From: Sciurus carolinensis
Lineage: Eukaryota > Chordata > Mammalia > Rodentia > Sciuridae
DNA length: 64,000 bases
Direction of reading: 5' to 3'
Assembly (NCBI RefSeq): GCF_902686445.1
Contig: NC_062223.1
Span: 58,057,998 to 58,121,997 of the forward strand
Shown here: positions 44,804 through 57,190 of the stretch, in pieces
Numbering within the stretch: position 1 is the stretch's first letter
How the letters are laid out: each line of letters opens with the position of its first letter
Notes under the pieces: model-generated
Databases searched by the model: none
Told to the model about the DNA's origin: nothing
What the model saw: the letters and a program-made list of their open reading frames with translations, nothing else
Translations under genes and position numbers: made by a program

Positions 44804-46231
44804 TGTTCATTGTCCCTCCATACCTTGGGTTTCAACCAGAGGATATCTCTTTCTTGGTGCAGTAGTTTTTGCTGCTTATCGATTCCCTGCTGTTTACCCC
44901 ATTTGTCTACTGTGATAACCTGCAGTCTGCCAGCATATTGACTACTTTTTGAATGCAGATTCCTCACTCTCTTGTGCCTACCATCAGCCATTTGCCTGCC
45001 TCTTACCTGTCCATTACCTACCTTTCACCTACCTGTTACCCACAGCCCAAGGTTCACCTGCCAATCATCCAACAGCAGCCAGCAGACTGACCACAGATTG
45101 CTAGTGGAGCACCAGCTGCCTGCTCTTGCCTGGAAGTTCACTGTCACAGTACATGCAGGTTTGGTTACATGTGGCTGCTGCCATTTTGAGACAACAGCCA
45201 AGACCTATAGGACCCCTGGCTGGATTGACTGAGACCCATCTCCAGGACCCCTCAGCCTGACTGACCACTCCTACCTCTGGGGCCCTCAGACCAAGTGACT
45301 ACTCCCTAACTCCAGGATCTCCAGACCGACTGACTGTGCCATACCACCCGAACTCCCAGACCAACTGACTGCACCCCACCTCCAGGATCCCGCAACCAGA
45401 CTGACCACATCCTGTTTCCTGGACCCCTGCCCAACCAACCACACCAGCCTCCAGGACCTCCATCTGACCATGCCCACACCCTGTGCTACAGCTCCCCATT
45501 TGCCAGACTAGACCACTTGGAAGACAGAACTTCAGACAATGAAGACAAAATATTTGGAAACCAGAGTAGCCATTTTGGCTAATCCTGGAAGCCATATCTC
45601 CCATCTTTAGGTGGGGCAAATATCATCCTGAGACACCTGCTGAAGCTTGGAAGTTCATTGTCAGGTATCTCTCATACATCAGGCTCCTGAAGACTGGGAA
45701 GTTTGAATACTATATGACTGTTAGAGTGCAGAATGTTTTTTCTCCTTGTTGAAAAATTTTAAGTTTTAATTTCTTTACTTTTCTCATTCTATTTTTCTTT
45801 TGTTTACCTGTTCCCTCATAGTCTCTTTCTCACTTTTCACATGATAACAGCCAACTTCTTCTGATTGCACTCTCACTCTTTCTACAATCTAGAACTTCTA
45901 TATACTCTTTTCTTATCCCATTAACAACTACATCCTAGACCCCTACCTATTCTCTTTGTCCTCCATTAGAAACTGCAGACCTTACTGCAAATCTATTTGT
46001 TATACTTTAGATAATATTTGAACTCATTTTGTTTATTATGACAATATCATTAATGTTCGCATAGGTGCTATTTGGTTTAGGGTTGCATATTGTCTGTACT
46101 GAGCACTGCTAATATTGATCTTCCCCCTTAAATAAAAGGTTTTGGAAACCTATAGGGCCACTATAAGCCTACAGGGGGGAAACTGCAATACCCCAGATCT
46201 GTACTGCTAGAGGGGAAGATACATGAACAAC
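44804..46231 (+). promoter_or_regulatory. L1 5' UTR of the inverted part
   Basis: About 1.4 kb leading to an ORF1 start at 46232. The part 45230-45480 has loosely repeated units built on CTGACTGACC/ACCAACTGACTG and CTCCAGGA(C/T)C. The sequence differs from the 5' UTR of the L1 at 14004-15535, so it belongs to another L1 subfamily or has diverged strongly. Confidence 0.6.
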
Positions 46232-46725
46232 ATGAAAAAACAAGGGAAGAAAATGATCCAAACAAACCTAGATTGTATATTAATAGATCTGAGTGACAGT
46301 ATGGTAGAAGAAATGTCAGAAAAGGAGTTCAGAATATATATAAGTTAAATGATTTGTGAAGAAAAGGATAATACAAGGGAGCAAATGAAGGCAATGAATG
46401 ATCACTCCAATAAACAGTTGAAAGAGCGACTGCAGGAAGCAAAAGATCATTTCAACAGAGATAGGGATTCTGAAAAAAAAGTCAAACAGAAATCCTTGAA
46501 ATGAAAGAAACAGTAAACCAAATAAAAAACTCAATGGAAAGCATCACCAACAGACTAGACCATTTGGAAGACAAAACCTCAGACAAAAAGACAATATATT
46601 TAATCTCGAAAATAAATTTGCCCAAAAAGAGAAGATGCTAAGAAATCATGAACAGAACCTCCAAGAACTATGGGACATCATGAAAAGACCGAATTTAACA
46701 ATTATGGGGATTGAGGAAGGCACAA
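46232..46725 (+). pseudogene. L1 ORF1 remnant
   Basis: Starts M-K-K-Q-G-K-K-M-I-Q-T-N-L-D, like the intact ORF1 at 14003, and continues through part of the coiled coil with a stop near 46346. The coiled coil and the start of the RRM (N-H-E-Q-N-L-Q-E-L-W-D-I-M-K-R) are readable to about 46725. There it is joined to ORF2 by a deletion that removes the rest of ORF1 and the endonuclease N-terminus. Confidence 0.85.
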
Positions 46726-49263
46726 TCAGTAACACAATCAATAACTTAGACTTAACAGACATACATAGAATAGTCCATCCATCAGTGAGCAAATTCACTT
46801 TCTTCTCAGCAGCACATGCTACCTTCTCTAAAATAGACCATATGTTATGCCACAAAGCAGTCCTTAGTAAATGCAACAAAATAGGGATACTACCATGTGT
46901 TGTATCAGATCATAATGAAATGAAGTTAGAAATCAACGACAAAATAAAAAACAAAAACTCCTCCAACACCTGGAGACTAAATAATATGCTATTGAATGAA
47001 GTATGGATAATAGAAAACATCAGGGAGAAGATAAAAAAATTCTTAGAGGTAAATGAGAACAATGATACAACATATCAAAATCTCTGGGACATTCTGAAAG
47101 GAGTACTAAGAGGAAAGTTCATTCCATTGAGCTCATACATTAAAAAAATAAAAAGTCAAAATCCACATTACCTAACATTACATCTCAAAGCCCTAGAGAA
47201 GGAAGAACAGATCAACGCCAAAAATAGTAGAAGACAGGAAATAATTAAAATCAGAGCTGAAATTAATGAAATTGAAACAAGAGAAACAATTCAAAAAATT
47301 GACGAAAGTTGGTTCTCTGAAAAACTAAACAAAATTGATAAACCTTTAACCCATTAACAAAGAGAAGGAGAGAGAAAACTCAAATTACTAAAATTTGAAA
47401 AAGGAAATATCACGACAGACACCACTGAAGTACATAACATACTGAGAAGCTACTTTGGAAATCTATACTCCAACAAAATAGAAAATACCAAAGACATCAA
47501 CAAATTTTTAGAGACATATGATCCTCCCAAACTGAACCAGGAGGACATACACAATTTAAACAGATCAATATCAAGCAATGAAATAGAAGAAGTCATCAAA
47601 AGCCTACTAACTGAGAAAAGCCCAGGACCAGACGGATTCTCAGCCGAGTTCTACAAGACCTTCAAGGAAGAACTCGTTCCAATACTTCTCAAAGTATTCC
47701 AGGAAATAGAAAAGGAGGAAACCCTACCAAATTAATTCTATGAAGCTAATATCACCCTCATACCCAAACCAGGAAGAGACACATCAAGGAAAGAAAATTT
47801 TAGATCAATATCTCTGATGAATATAGATGCAAAAATCCTTAACAAAATCCTGGCAAACTGCATTCAAAAACAAATAAGAAAATAGTGCACCACAATCAAG
47901 TGGGATTCATCCCAGGAATGCAAGGTTGGTTCAAAATCCATAAATCAATAAATGTAATCCATCATATCAATTGACTTAAGGATAAGAATCATATAGTTAT
48001 TTTAATTGGTACAGAAAAAGTTTTTGACAAAATAGAACACCCCTTCATGCTCAAAACACTATAAAATATAGGGATAGTAGGAACATACCTCAACATTGTA
48101 AAGGCTGTCTATGCTAAGCCTATGGCCAACATCATTCTTATTGGAGAAAAACTGAAAGCATTCCCTTTAAAAACTGGAACAAGACAGGGATGCCCTCTTG
48201 CGCCACTTCTATTCAACATCATCCTTGAAATACTATCCAGAGCAATTAGACAGACTAAAGAAATAAAAGGGATACGAATAGGAAAAGAGGAACTCAAGCT
48301 GTCACCATTTGATGATGACATGATCCTCTATTTAGAGGATCCAAAAAATCTCCTCCAGAATAGACCTCATAAATGAATTCAACAAAATAGCAGGATACAA
48401 AACCAACACGCAAAAATCTAAAGCACTTTTATACATAAGTGATGAAACATCTGAAAGGAAAATGAGGAAAACAACTCCATTCACAATAGCCTCAAACAAA
48501 AAAATTAAAATACTTGGGAATTAATCTAACCAAAGAGGTGAAAGATCTCTGCAATGAAAACTACAAAACATTAAAGAACAAAATTGAAGAAGACCTTAGA
48601 AGATGGAAAGGTCTCCCATGTTCTTGGATAGGCAGAATTAATATTATTAAAATGGTCATACTTCCAAAGATGCTATACAGATTTAACACAATTCCAATTA
48701 AAATCCCTATGTCATTTTTCATAGAAACAGAAAAAGCAATCATGAAATTCATCTGGAACAACAAAAGACCCAGAACAGCCAAAGCAATCCTGGGCAGGAG
48801 GTATCACAATACCAGACCTTAACCTCTACCATAGAGCAAAAGTAACAAAAATGGCATGGTACTGCACCAAAATAGACAGGTAGACCAAATAGACAAGTAC
48901 AGGATAGAAGACACAGAGACATACCCACATAAGTACTGTTTTCTCATACTAGACAAAGGTGCCAAAAGCATACAATGGAGAAAAGATATCCTCTTCAACA
49001 AATGGTGCTGGCAAAACTGGAAATCCATATGCAGTAAAATGAAACTAAACCCCTATCTCTCACCCTGTACAAAACTCAACTCAAAATGGATCAAGGATCT
49101 AGGAATTAGACCTGAGATCCTTCACCAAATAGAAGAAAAAGTAGGCCCGAATCTCCATCTCGTGGACTTAGGACCAGACTTCCTTAACAAGAACCCCATA
49201 ATGCAAGAAATAAAAACAAGAATCAATAAATGGAATAGATTCAAACTAAAATGTTTTTTCTCA
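46726..49263 (+). pseudogene. L1 ORF2 remnant (late endonuclease to post-RT)
   Basis: The open stretch 46635-47357 crosses the deletion, so an ORF1 piece runs in frame into ORF2 (N-N-T-I-N-N-L-D-L-T-D region). The RT region follows with stops (S-P-G-P-D-G-F near 47625; the catalytic F-A-D-D is altered to F-D-D-D near 48308). Then come 48514-48822 and 48856-49293. It ends at 49263, where twin priming began. Confidence 0.87.
48124..49263 (+). repeat. right arm of 1140-bp inverted repeat
   Basis: Reverse complement of 43664-44803; see that entry. The spacer between arms is about 3.3 kb. Confidence 0.9.
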
Positions 49264-50456
49264 ACAGAGAAAGATCTTTACAGAGCTTCATAATTGATGA
49301 CAGAGACAAATACACCACACCCTAAACAGAAAAGTAGAGACTGCATTCAGTTAGGACATCAAGATTTCCATTTTTCCTCCTGTTTCCTGTGCAAATCAAT
49401 TATTGTTGATGGAACTTGGTATCTAAGAAAATGTGTGATGGATGCCTTCACTTTAGGATGCCTCTCTGCATGCTCAGAGGAGAATGTGCCCTCTATCCAC
49501 TTGGGTGCCTCCAGCACCTGTGTGTTCTCTGGACTCTGAAGTCATAGTTTCACTTGTGTGCTAGCAAAAGATTTCAGGATTCTCTTATCTGCTCCTGATT
49601 CCTTCCAAGATTCCTTTTGTGCCCTATTTGACTGGCTTCTCTTCCCATTTGTTTCTGAACTTTGCTTCTTCTAGATTTTGTTGTATCCACATTTGACAGT
49701 CATCTGAGATATAACTTGGGAATTACTGCTCTGTTCTTCCCTCATCCACATATAATCAACACAGAGAAGTGGAGGATTCAAACTGATGGCAAACATGTAG
49801 AACCTGGGGTGTCCAAATCCACAATGTATGATATCAGGGGTAATCACTCATCCAGTTTGTGCTCCAAGTCTATCCAGTGTAAAAATGAGATGAATATATA
49901 TTTTTACCTTAGGTTCTTTGGAAAATACAATGAGAAATTATGTGATAAACTCTTAAATTAACTATTGTTAATAATTAAGTTACAAGTGGGTCCCTTTACC
50001 TGTTTGGCACATTGTCCTAGGGAAGCTACAGGAATCGAGTACAGACACATCAACAGGAAGGTCACTTGGGCTACAACAAATAAGGCCACAGGGGCAGAGC
50101 TGCACATGCCATTTGCAGACAATATCAGGATGCCATGTGCTCCAGGTGCCAGACATGGAGCTAAAGGACTTGTTTGCCCGGCAGGATTTCTGTCTTGCTT
50201 TGGCCCTATCCCTTATTCCTACACCCCTATTTTTGTAAATGGAAATGTTTACTCAGTATGTTTATGTGTTGGATGATGTAAATTGCTTTTAATTGTATAG
50301 GAACTCACAATGCAAGATTGCCTTGAGCCTCGGGGATGACTTGGACTTGAACTTTGAGCAATCTTGGAACTGTTGAGACTATGGGCACTCTTGGGAATGG
50401 ATTAAATGTATTTTGCATTGTGAGATGTTTATGAGCTTTTGGGAGCCAGGAGGGAA
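49264..50456. other. duplicated and unassigned non-coding DNA
   Basis: The first part (to about 49930) is the second half of the segment paralogous to 29030-29700. The rest shows no recognised gene. Short frames at 49294-49539, 49662-49961 and 49965-50276 have no familiar motif. Confidence 0.5.
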
Positions 50457-50896
50457 TGGTACAGTTTGGATGTGAGGTATCCCCCAAAAGCTCATGTGTG
50501 AGACAATGCAAGAAGGTCCAGAGGAGAAATGATAGAATTTTGAGGGTCTAAACCCAATTAGTGAATTAATTCCCTGATAAAGATTTACACAGTGGTAACT
50601 GAAGTGGTAGGGTATGGGTAGAGGAGGTGGAAATTGGGGCATGACTTTGGAGTATATATTTGTTTCTGGCCACTGGAGTCTCTCTCTCTGCTTCCTGATA
50701 ACCAGGATGTGAGCTGTTTCCCTCTGCCACACTCTTCCACTGTGATGTGCAGCCTCACCTCAAACCCCATGGAATTTAACAAGAATTCTATGGACTAAGA
50801 CTTATGAAACACTGAGCCCTCAAATAAACTTTTCCTCCTTTAACATTGTTCTGGTCAGATCATTAGGTCACAGCAGTGAAATAGATGACTAAAACA
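50457..50896 (+). repeat. solo LTR of MaLR type
   Basis: Starts TGGTACAGTTTGGATGTGAGG and has the CCCCCAAAAGCTCATGTGTG block, a T-C-T-C-T-C-T-C-T-G-C-T-T-C-C region, an AATAAA at 50823 and an end near GATGACTAAAACA. These are standard landmarks of mammalian MaLR LTRs (MST/MLT1 group). It is absent from the paralogous segment at 58590. Confidence 0.85.
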
Positions 50897-50939
50897 GCAG
50901 TCCTCTGTAGATATTCTCTTTTTTCAAATTCCCTTTTTT

Positions 50940-51463
50940 CAGTGTGGCATGTGGGTCACACATAGAGCTCCGCACGCGGGATTAAAAAGTGAACCTGTCT
51001 CCAATGCTTGACTCAATGAGCTATTTCTATGATCAACCATTCTCACTCTCTCTTTAGCAAAATCTCACATTACCCTCATGGCAATAAAGTCAGGTCTTCT
51101 TTCACCTCCTTGAATGAAACTTTCTTTATGATTGGGATATTATAATCACTTATGTGTCTGTCTACATTTCTGCACCTAAGCAAAAAACTGTCCCAGGACA
51201 CAGTAGTGCTGGTCCCCTCTGAGTGAGAGTGTTCAGATTATAGTATATTTCTTTGTCATTTATGCTCAGGTCAGAGAACTCAGGCTGTTCAGACAATAAC
51301 TACTGGATTGGAATCCATATTTCAAGAATCCCCAGCTGTTGATAGATTACCTCACCTATTCCATCTTGTTTTCCTTCTCTTTAAAATGTAATCCCCACAT
51401 AGCAGGGTGATCCTGAGAATCTGAGCTGATGCTGCAATTGCTCAAGTCTTCTTTGTGTTCCCA
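50940..51463 (+). repeat. duplicated upstream flank of the receptor copy
   Basis: Near-identical to 58590-59109, with few substitutions and small indels. It ends in the pyrimidine-rich 3' splice site before the coding exon (AG at 51463-51464). The sharp start near 50940/58590 marks a duplication edge. Confidence 0.88.
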
Positions 51464-51464
51464 G

Positions 51465-52500
51465 GGGTCCCACTGAAGAGATGAGGAGCCTTGATCCAAC
51501 CATTTCAGCCTGGAGGACAGAAGCCACACCAACCAATGGAAGTTATGAGAATCGTCCTCCAATTTGTGACATGAGTAATCTGATTCCACAAGTGCTCATC
51601 TTCATCATTTCCCTGACTGGGCTGGCAGGAAATGCATCTGTGCTGTGGTTCTTGGTCTTCCACATGCCCAGGAATGCCTTGTACATCCTAAACCTGACTG
51701 CTGCTGACTCCCTCCTTCTCTGCCTCTATGTTACTATTTGCCTGATAGAATTCATTCTTCACATTAACATTTTTACAGATGGCATCATACACACTGGGGT
51801 ATTCATTTTCTACATTGCAGGCCTGAGCATGCTCTGTGCTAGAAACACTGAGCACTTCCTGTCAGTCCTGTGGCCCATTTGGAACAACTGCCATCACCCA
51901 AGACACACATCAGTTACCATGTGTGCCTTCTGACCCTGTCTCTATTTCTAAGCATCTGGACAGTGTCTTTTTTTTTCATCTCAACAAAGCTGAAGATCAT
52001 AATAAAATAGTTGATTTTACTGTAATGGTATTACTGGTTTTTTTATTTGTGAATCTCTCAGGGTCTAGCCTGGCCCTACTGATAGGATGCTCTGTGGATT
52101 CAAACAGAAGTCTCTGACCAGGCTTTATGTTACCATCCTGCTCACTGTGTTGGTCTTTTTCTTTTGTGGTTTACTCTTTGGAGTCTATTTGTTCCTGTTA
52201 ATGGGATTCAGAAATATATTGCACCAAACAGTTTCCTTTTTCTCGATTCACTTGTTTTGTCCTCTGTTAACAGCTCTGCCAACCCCATCATTTACTTCTT
52301 CATTGACTCCTTTAGGCAGCGGTTGTGGGGGTAGAACCTCAAGCTGGTGCTTGAGTGGGCTCTGCAGGATACTCCTGAGAAGGAGGAATGTGAAGGCAGC
52401 CTTTCTCAGGGAACCCTGGAGATGTCAGGCAGCAGAGTGGAGCAGGGATGAAGAGCCTCTGCTCTGGTCCATCAGTTGTGACTTCAAGAGGCAATAGTGC
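51465..52500 (+). pseudogene. Mrgprx-like receptor pseudogene
   Basis: Closest relative of the intact gene at 59127. The ATG at 51481 and the first 150 codons are open (51481-51933), with TM1 (G-L-A-G-N-A-S), TM2 (L-N-L-T-A-A-D) and TM3 (A-R-N-T-E-H-F in place of S-T-E-R-C). A 6-nt loss plus changes in TM4 lead to a stop at 51931-51933. Later frames (51836-52117, 52087-52497) hold TM5-TM7 pieces and a C-terminus ending where the intact gene ends. The TM7 N-P-x-x-Y is split by a frame change. Short coding indels make it non-functional. Confidence 0.92.
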
Positions 52501-52589
52501 CCAGCCACAATTGACAGTTGTCTGCTCTCCTCTCAGTCTTGTGTCCCTGAAATACTTCCTAGCCCCTAAGAGTACTTCTGTCTTCACCG

Positions 52590-53204
52590 ACTGCTGCATT
52601 TAGCCATTTCTAGCTCATTAGGCTCAGCCATCATTATACGTGTCCTAGCAAGAACCCATATTCCCTTCAAGTCCCTAAACAGAGGTCTTCTTCTCTTCCT
52701 AGGATGGAATATCTCTTAGTCATGGTGGTATCATGATCACCTCTACATCTTTATGAATTTCTATACCTGAGAAAATTTTGAGTGGTGCTTGGGGACTTCA
52801 CCCAAGCATGTTGAGTGGGAATGCTGGGACCATAGAATTTCCCATGAAATAGAGCAACTGCAGTACAGTGCGGAGTCAAGGCTTTAGAATACTCTAGACA
52901 TGACTTTGTATCCAGCCTCCAAGACTCCCTGGACTGTGATTAGTACATAAACACTTCAAGTCTCTGTATCCTCCCTTGTAATGGCCTAACACTAAATTCC
53001 ACATAGAAGTGTGGCCCTGAGAATAGTAATCGCACATCATGTGCTAATGTCTGGTTTGTGTTCCCAAGAGTAATAGTAGAGTATTCTGAACATAAATCCA
53101 TATATCTCAGTCTGGTAGATGTAACTCACACCAACCAATAGAAAGAAGAGGGACATTTCTGGAACTTTCCAAAAGAAGACTGATCTCTACAATGGTGATC
53201 CTCA
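52590..53204 (+). repeat. duplicated 3' flank of the receptor copy
   Basis: Paralogous to 30360-31100 (shared CTTAGTCATGGTGGTATCATG-type block and GGACATT near the right end). No gene was recognised. Confidence 0.7.
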
Positions 53205-53300
53205 TCTCTGAACTTCTGGCAGGCAACACAGTTGTGCTGTGACTTCTGAACTTTTGCATGTGAGGAACGCTACTCCATCTACATTCTTACCCTATGTGTA
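53205..53300 (+). pseudogene. minimal Mrgprx-like remnant (TM1 end to TM2 start)
   Basis: About 95 bp (CTTCTGGCAGGCAACACAGTTGTG, then CTACTCCATCTACATTCTTACC) match the receptor remnant at 31100-31190. Homology stops at a piece of the old interspersed repeat at 53310. Confidence 0.6.
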
Positions 53301-55019
53301 TACATCCAAGTTCCATCTTCTTTTAAGAACACCTTTCATCTTATAGAAGCTCCACCGTAATACTGATACTTCTTAATTTCATTTGCTCTTGAAGGAATCC
53401 ATCTCCACAGATAGTCATATTCTGAGATAATGAGGAATTATAGCCTGCAAAGGTGAGTACTGTAGATCTTTCACAACTAAATATTGAAAGGACATAATTC
53501 AACCCATAACATCATCCTTATTAAAAAATTTCTGAACTAACCCACTGAAGAAATTTTCTGAATGTTGTTAACTTATTTATGAGATAGTGCTTTTTTACAA
53601 CAAAATTTCTGACACAGTTGACTCATGGTTTCAAAAGGTTAAATTAAATTATCTCTGGGCCAGGATCCATGGTGAATAATAGGAGTGCCTACAGAAGAAG
53701 GATCATAGTTCCAGCCAGGAAGTAGGGAGCTGATTGAGTGAGGTCAGCCATGTTCTTTCATAACAAGTCTCTCATTAGAACTCTATGAGTAGCTGAGAAC
53801 CAAATTCTCAGAGCCCATCCAAAGGACCTAAGGACCTCCCACCAGGCCCCATATCTTAAAGGTTCCACAGAACATCCCAATACTGCCAACCTAGAGACCA
53901 ATCAAAATTGCATGAATTCTTGAGTAGGAGACACAATGAAACAATATCCAGATCATAGAATTCCACCAATGACCCTCAAAGTTCATATCCATCTTGGCTC
54001 CTAATATAAATTAAATTTTGTAAAAAAGACAGTAGCCTAACATAACTATAGTAAGAAGAGCAAAAAATGAAGCCATGTGAGACAAGACTTCAGATGTTGA
54101 GTGCCTACCCTGCATGAAAATAAATAAAAAAATTTCATGAGATGTAGAGATGACAAAAAGATGTGCTCAATACATCATATTTCATAAGGGAAGTTAGTTA
54201 ATTAAGTTCCTCATACTGACAATTTAAAAAGAGAAATGTAAATTTGTTCTTCAGGGATAATAATGAGGAAATAAAAATTGGTGGAGGTAGGAAGTGAGGA
54301 GTTCAGGAGAATAGAATTCAATGAGATTTTAATTTTGTTTACATTTCTCTGTAATTTGGAACACAATTACAGAAGTAAATGCATTTCTGCAGAGGTAAAG
54401 TACTAAAAAACATGAGGTCGGGATGTGATGAGCCTTGAATGACCCAATGATATACTTTATTACTTAGTAATAAAGGTCCATTATGAAAGCTCACATTGCT
54501 TATGTTACTACCTAGGATCATAGTTGGCAGTTAAAAGAAAGAACAGCAATAACTTATAAGGAGGTGGACCAAAAGGGAAGAGATGGAAGAGACTGAAATA
54601 TGAGTGGAAGCAGGGCAAATTCCCAGAAACATCTCCATGAAGTTTGAAGTCTGAAATGGTCCTGGTCATAAAAGGAAAGTTTGAGAAGCTGAGAAAACTG
54701 AGGAACACCATGCAGATTAGAAAAGGAATTCAACATGTGAATCTCAACCTAGATCCTTTTGCTAGAAAGAGCATTCTTAATGAAACTTGAATGGGATTTC
54801 TGAGAGAAAGTATGCAAGATTACATTGTACTGTTTAAACTTTTATGGAAATTTGAAACTTAATCAAAATGAAAGAAAGCCAATAAGCTTACATTTTCATT
54901 TTTGAAGAAGAAACATGAAGTTTTCTTGAGGAAGATCCCCCAAATACAGCATAAATATAGAAATAATGAATATAAATAATGAATAATGAATATAAATATA
55001 TAAATAATGAATATACAAA
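53301..55019. other. duplicated non-coding DNA
   Basis: 53310-53510 is a piece of the old LTR-like repeat also seen at 41160 and 57000. 54200-54660 is paralogous to 57190-57600 (shared CTCACATTGCTTA and CCCAGAAACATCT blocks). No gene was recognised. Confidence 0.55.
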
Positions 55020-55199
55020 GTTTTAAAAATTCATTGGTATCAACTCCAAAATACTGTTAAATCCAAGACAGACAGTCAGGAGAGCCCAGGGCAAGGCTAC
55101 AACCTGTCCTTTCTTCCCACTTCCTAGGAATATGTCCATCCTACTGACCTACTGGGTCAGAAGCCACATGCAAACAACAGAGAAATAGAACCCAGAAAA

Positions 55200-55228
55200 G
55201 TTTTTTTTTTTTTTTTTTTTTTTTTTTG
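55200..55228 (+). repeat. poly-T tract
   Basis: About 28 consecutive T's, absent from the paralogue near 40060. Confidence 0.95.
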
Positions 55229-55272
55229 GTGAGATAATGGGCAAAGAAAGAAGCAGTGTAATAAAGTCACTC

Positions 55273-55286
55273 TTCTGGTGCTTTTT
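55273..55286. repeat. target-site duplication, left (DYNLL1 retrocopy)
   Basis: TTCTGGTGCTTTTT here and TTCTGATGCTTTTT at 55955-55968 differ by one base. The uninterrupted paralogue has CTGATGCTTTTAGACC near 40116. Confidence 0.9.
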
Positions 55287-55954
<668 letters not shown>

Positions 55955-57190
55955 TTCTGATGCTTTTTGACCTGCAAAAACCCCTGGTTGAGAGCTGGAA
56001 AAATAACTCATCTTCAAAATAAATTCAAAATGCTATGCCTCACATAGGAATTCAACACTCATCTTTTTTTATAGCCTCTATGTTTTACAGCTTACGAGTT
56101 GGTTAAAGAATTTTCAGAAATGTTGTGTTTAAATCTGTTTGTGACCAGCACCTCTTTGGGCATTGAGTACCAATACTATCTTTTTGGTTTGTTTCTTTCT
56201 TTGTTTTAGGGCAGGTCCTCTCACATTCTTACCCTGCACTCCCCCCGTGAGCTGTACCCCAGCCAATATGCTCTTTGACACTCAGATTAAATCTTTGTTT
56301 TAACATGCCGTTGCACATGTGATAGAATAAGGCTTATCAACCAGTTTCTGAAAAGTGCTGAAGGAGAGCACTGATTTCTTTTAAAATTGCTATTGAAAGA
56401 AAATATCACAAAATTTGAACATTTGCTTAATTATAGTGGAGAGTATGTGAATTCTTATGATATTTTCTACTGGCCTTGGTACCTGGCTTATAAAATTCTC
56501 TCTAGACTTTCCTATGTCTTCTTTTATGGTGGCTTCCTTATTCATGTAGGTTGTCCACTGAACAAATAAACATTTCAATCATTTTTAAGTAATCTTTCAG
56601 AATTAAGTATGGACTTGCAAAACTAGTAGAGTTTCTGTACCCACTACTCAGACTACAGATATTTTACATTAATGCAGTACATTACCAAAACAAAGAAGTT
56701 GATATTAGTACAACCAAATCACCTACACTTCAGACCTCATTTGGATTTTACTATTTTATGCATGCACTGCTTATGTGTGAAAATCTTTAATTTTTTAAAA
56801 TGTAAAAAATATGGCTGAGTAGCTGAATCATGTAACTTTCCCACTAGCGATATATAAAATATCCAGTTTATTCAAATGCTTCCCACATTTAAATTAAAAA
56901 TTATTGTATCTATTATAAGTGAAGAATAGTGTTCTGATAGGTGTGTGTTTTGAGGCCCTTCTCCAGCTTTATAAATGGGATCCTTTTCTTCTCGTGTCTC
57001 CTTCTTGACCCTCCTTCAGGGTGTCTGTTTCTTAACCTCCTCTTCTTATAAGTACACCATTTATTTTAGATAGTACTCACAGTAAGGGATTCCTCTTGAC
57101 TTAATTATGTCTTGAAGGATACCATCTTCAAATAAAGTTATTCTGAGATAATGGAGATTAGGACTTCCAAATAAATTTTGCTATGACACA
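55955..57190 (+). repeat. duplicated segment (right part), paralogous to 40120-41400
   Basis: Same order of blocks as 40120-41400, including an ID-SINE fragment at 56195-56275 (-) and the old LTR-like repeat piece at 57000-57190. No gene was recognised. Confidence 0.8.

Larger units (their letters stand above)
42981..44805 (-). pseudogene. L1 ORF2 3' part (minus-strand arm)
   Basis: The frame 44072-42981 (363 residues) covers the post-RT and C-terminal Cys-rich regions (C-x-E-Y-G-E-K-G-T-L-I-H-C-W). 44414-44106 is a second piece offset by a small deletion near 44105-44130. The ORF2 C-terminus runs into a (TA)n tract at 43017-43058, which translates as repeated Y-I. Confidence 0.88.
42610..49263 (-). 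mobile_element. L1 with inverted 5' part (twin-primed insertion)
   Basis: Positions 42610-44803 are an L1 3' part in minus orientation, from RT to the 3' end. Positions 44804-49263 are an L1 in plus orientation, from 5' UTR through ORF1 to the ORF2 C-terminal region. Both pieces contain the same ORF2 interval of 1140 bp (43664-44803 and 48124-49263), practically identical, including a shared frameshift. This is what twin priming gives: two cDNAs from one RNA joined head to head, here with a long overlap. A short GAAAGA repeat at 42604-42609 and 49269-49274 may be the target duplication. Confidence 0.85.
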
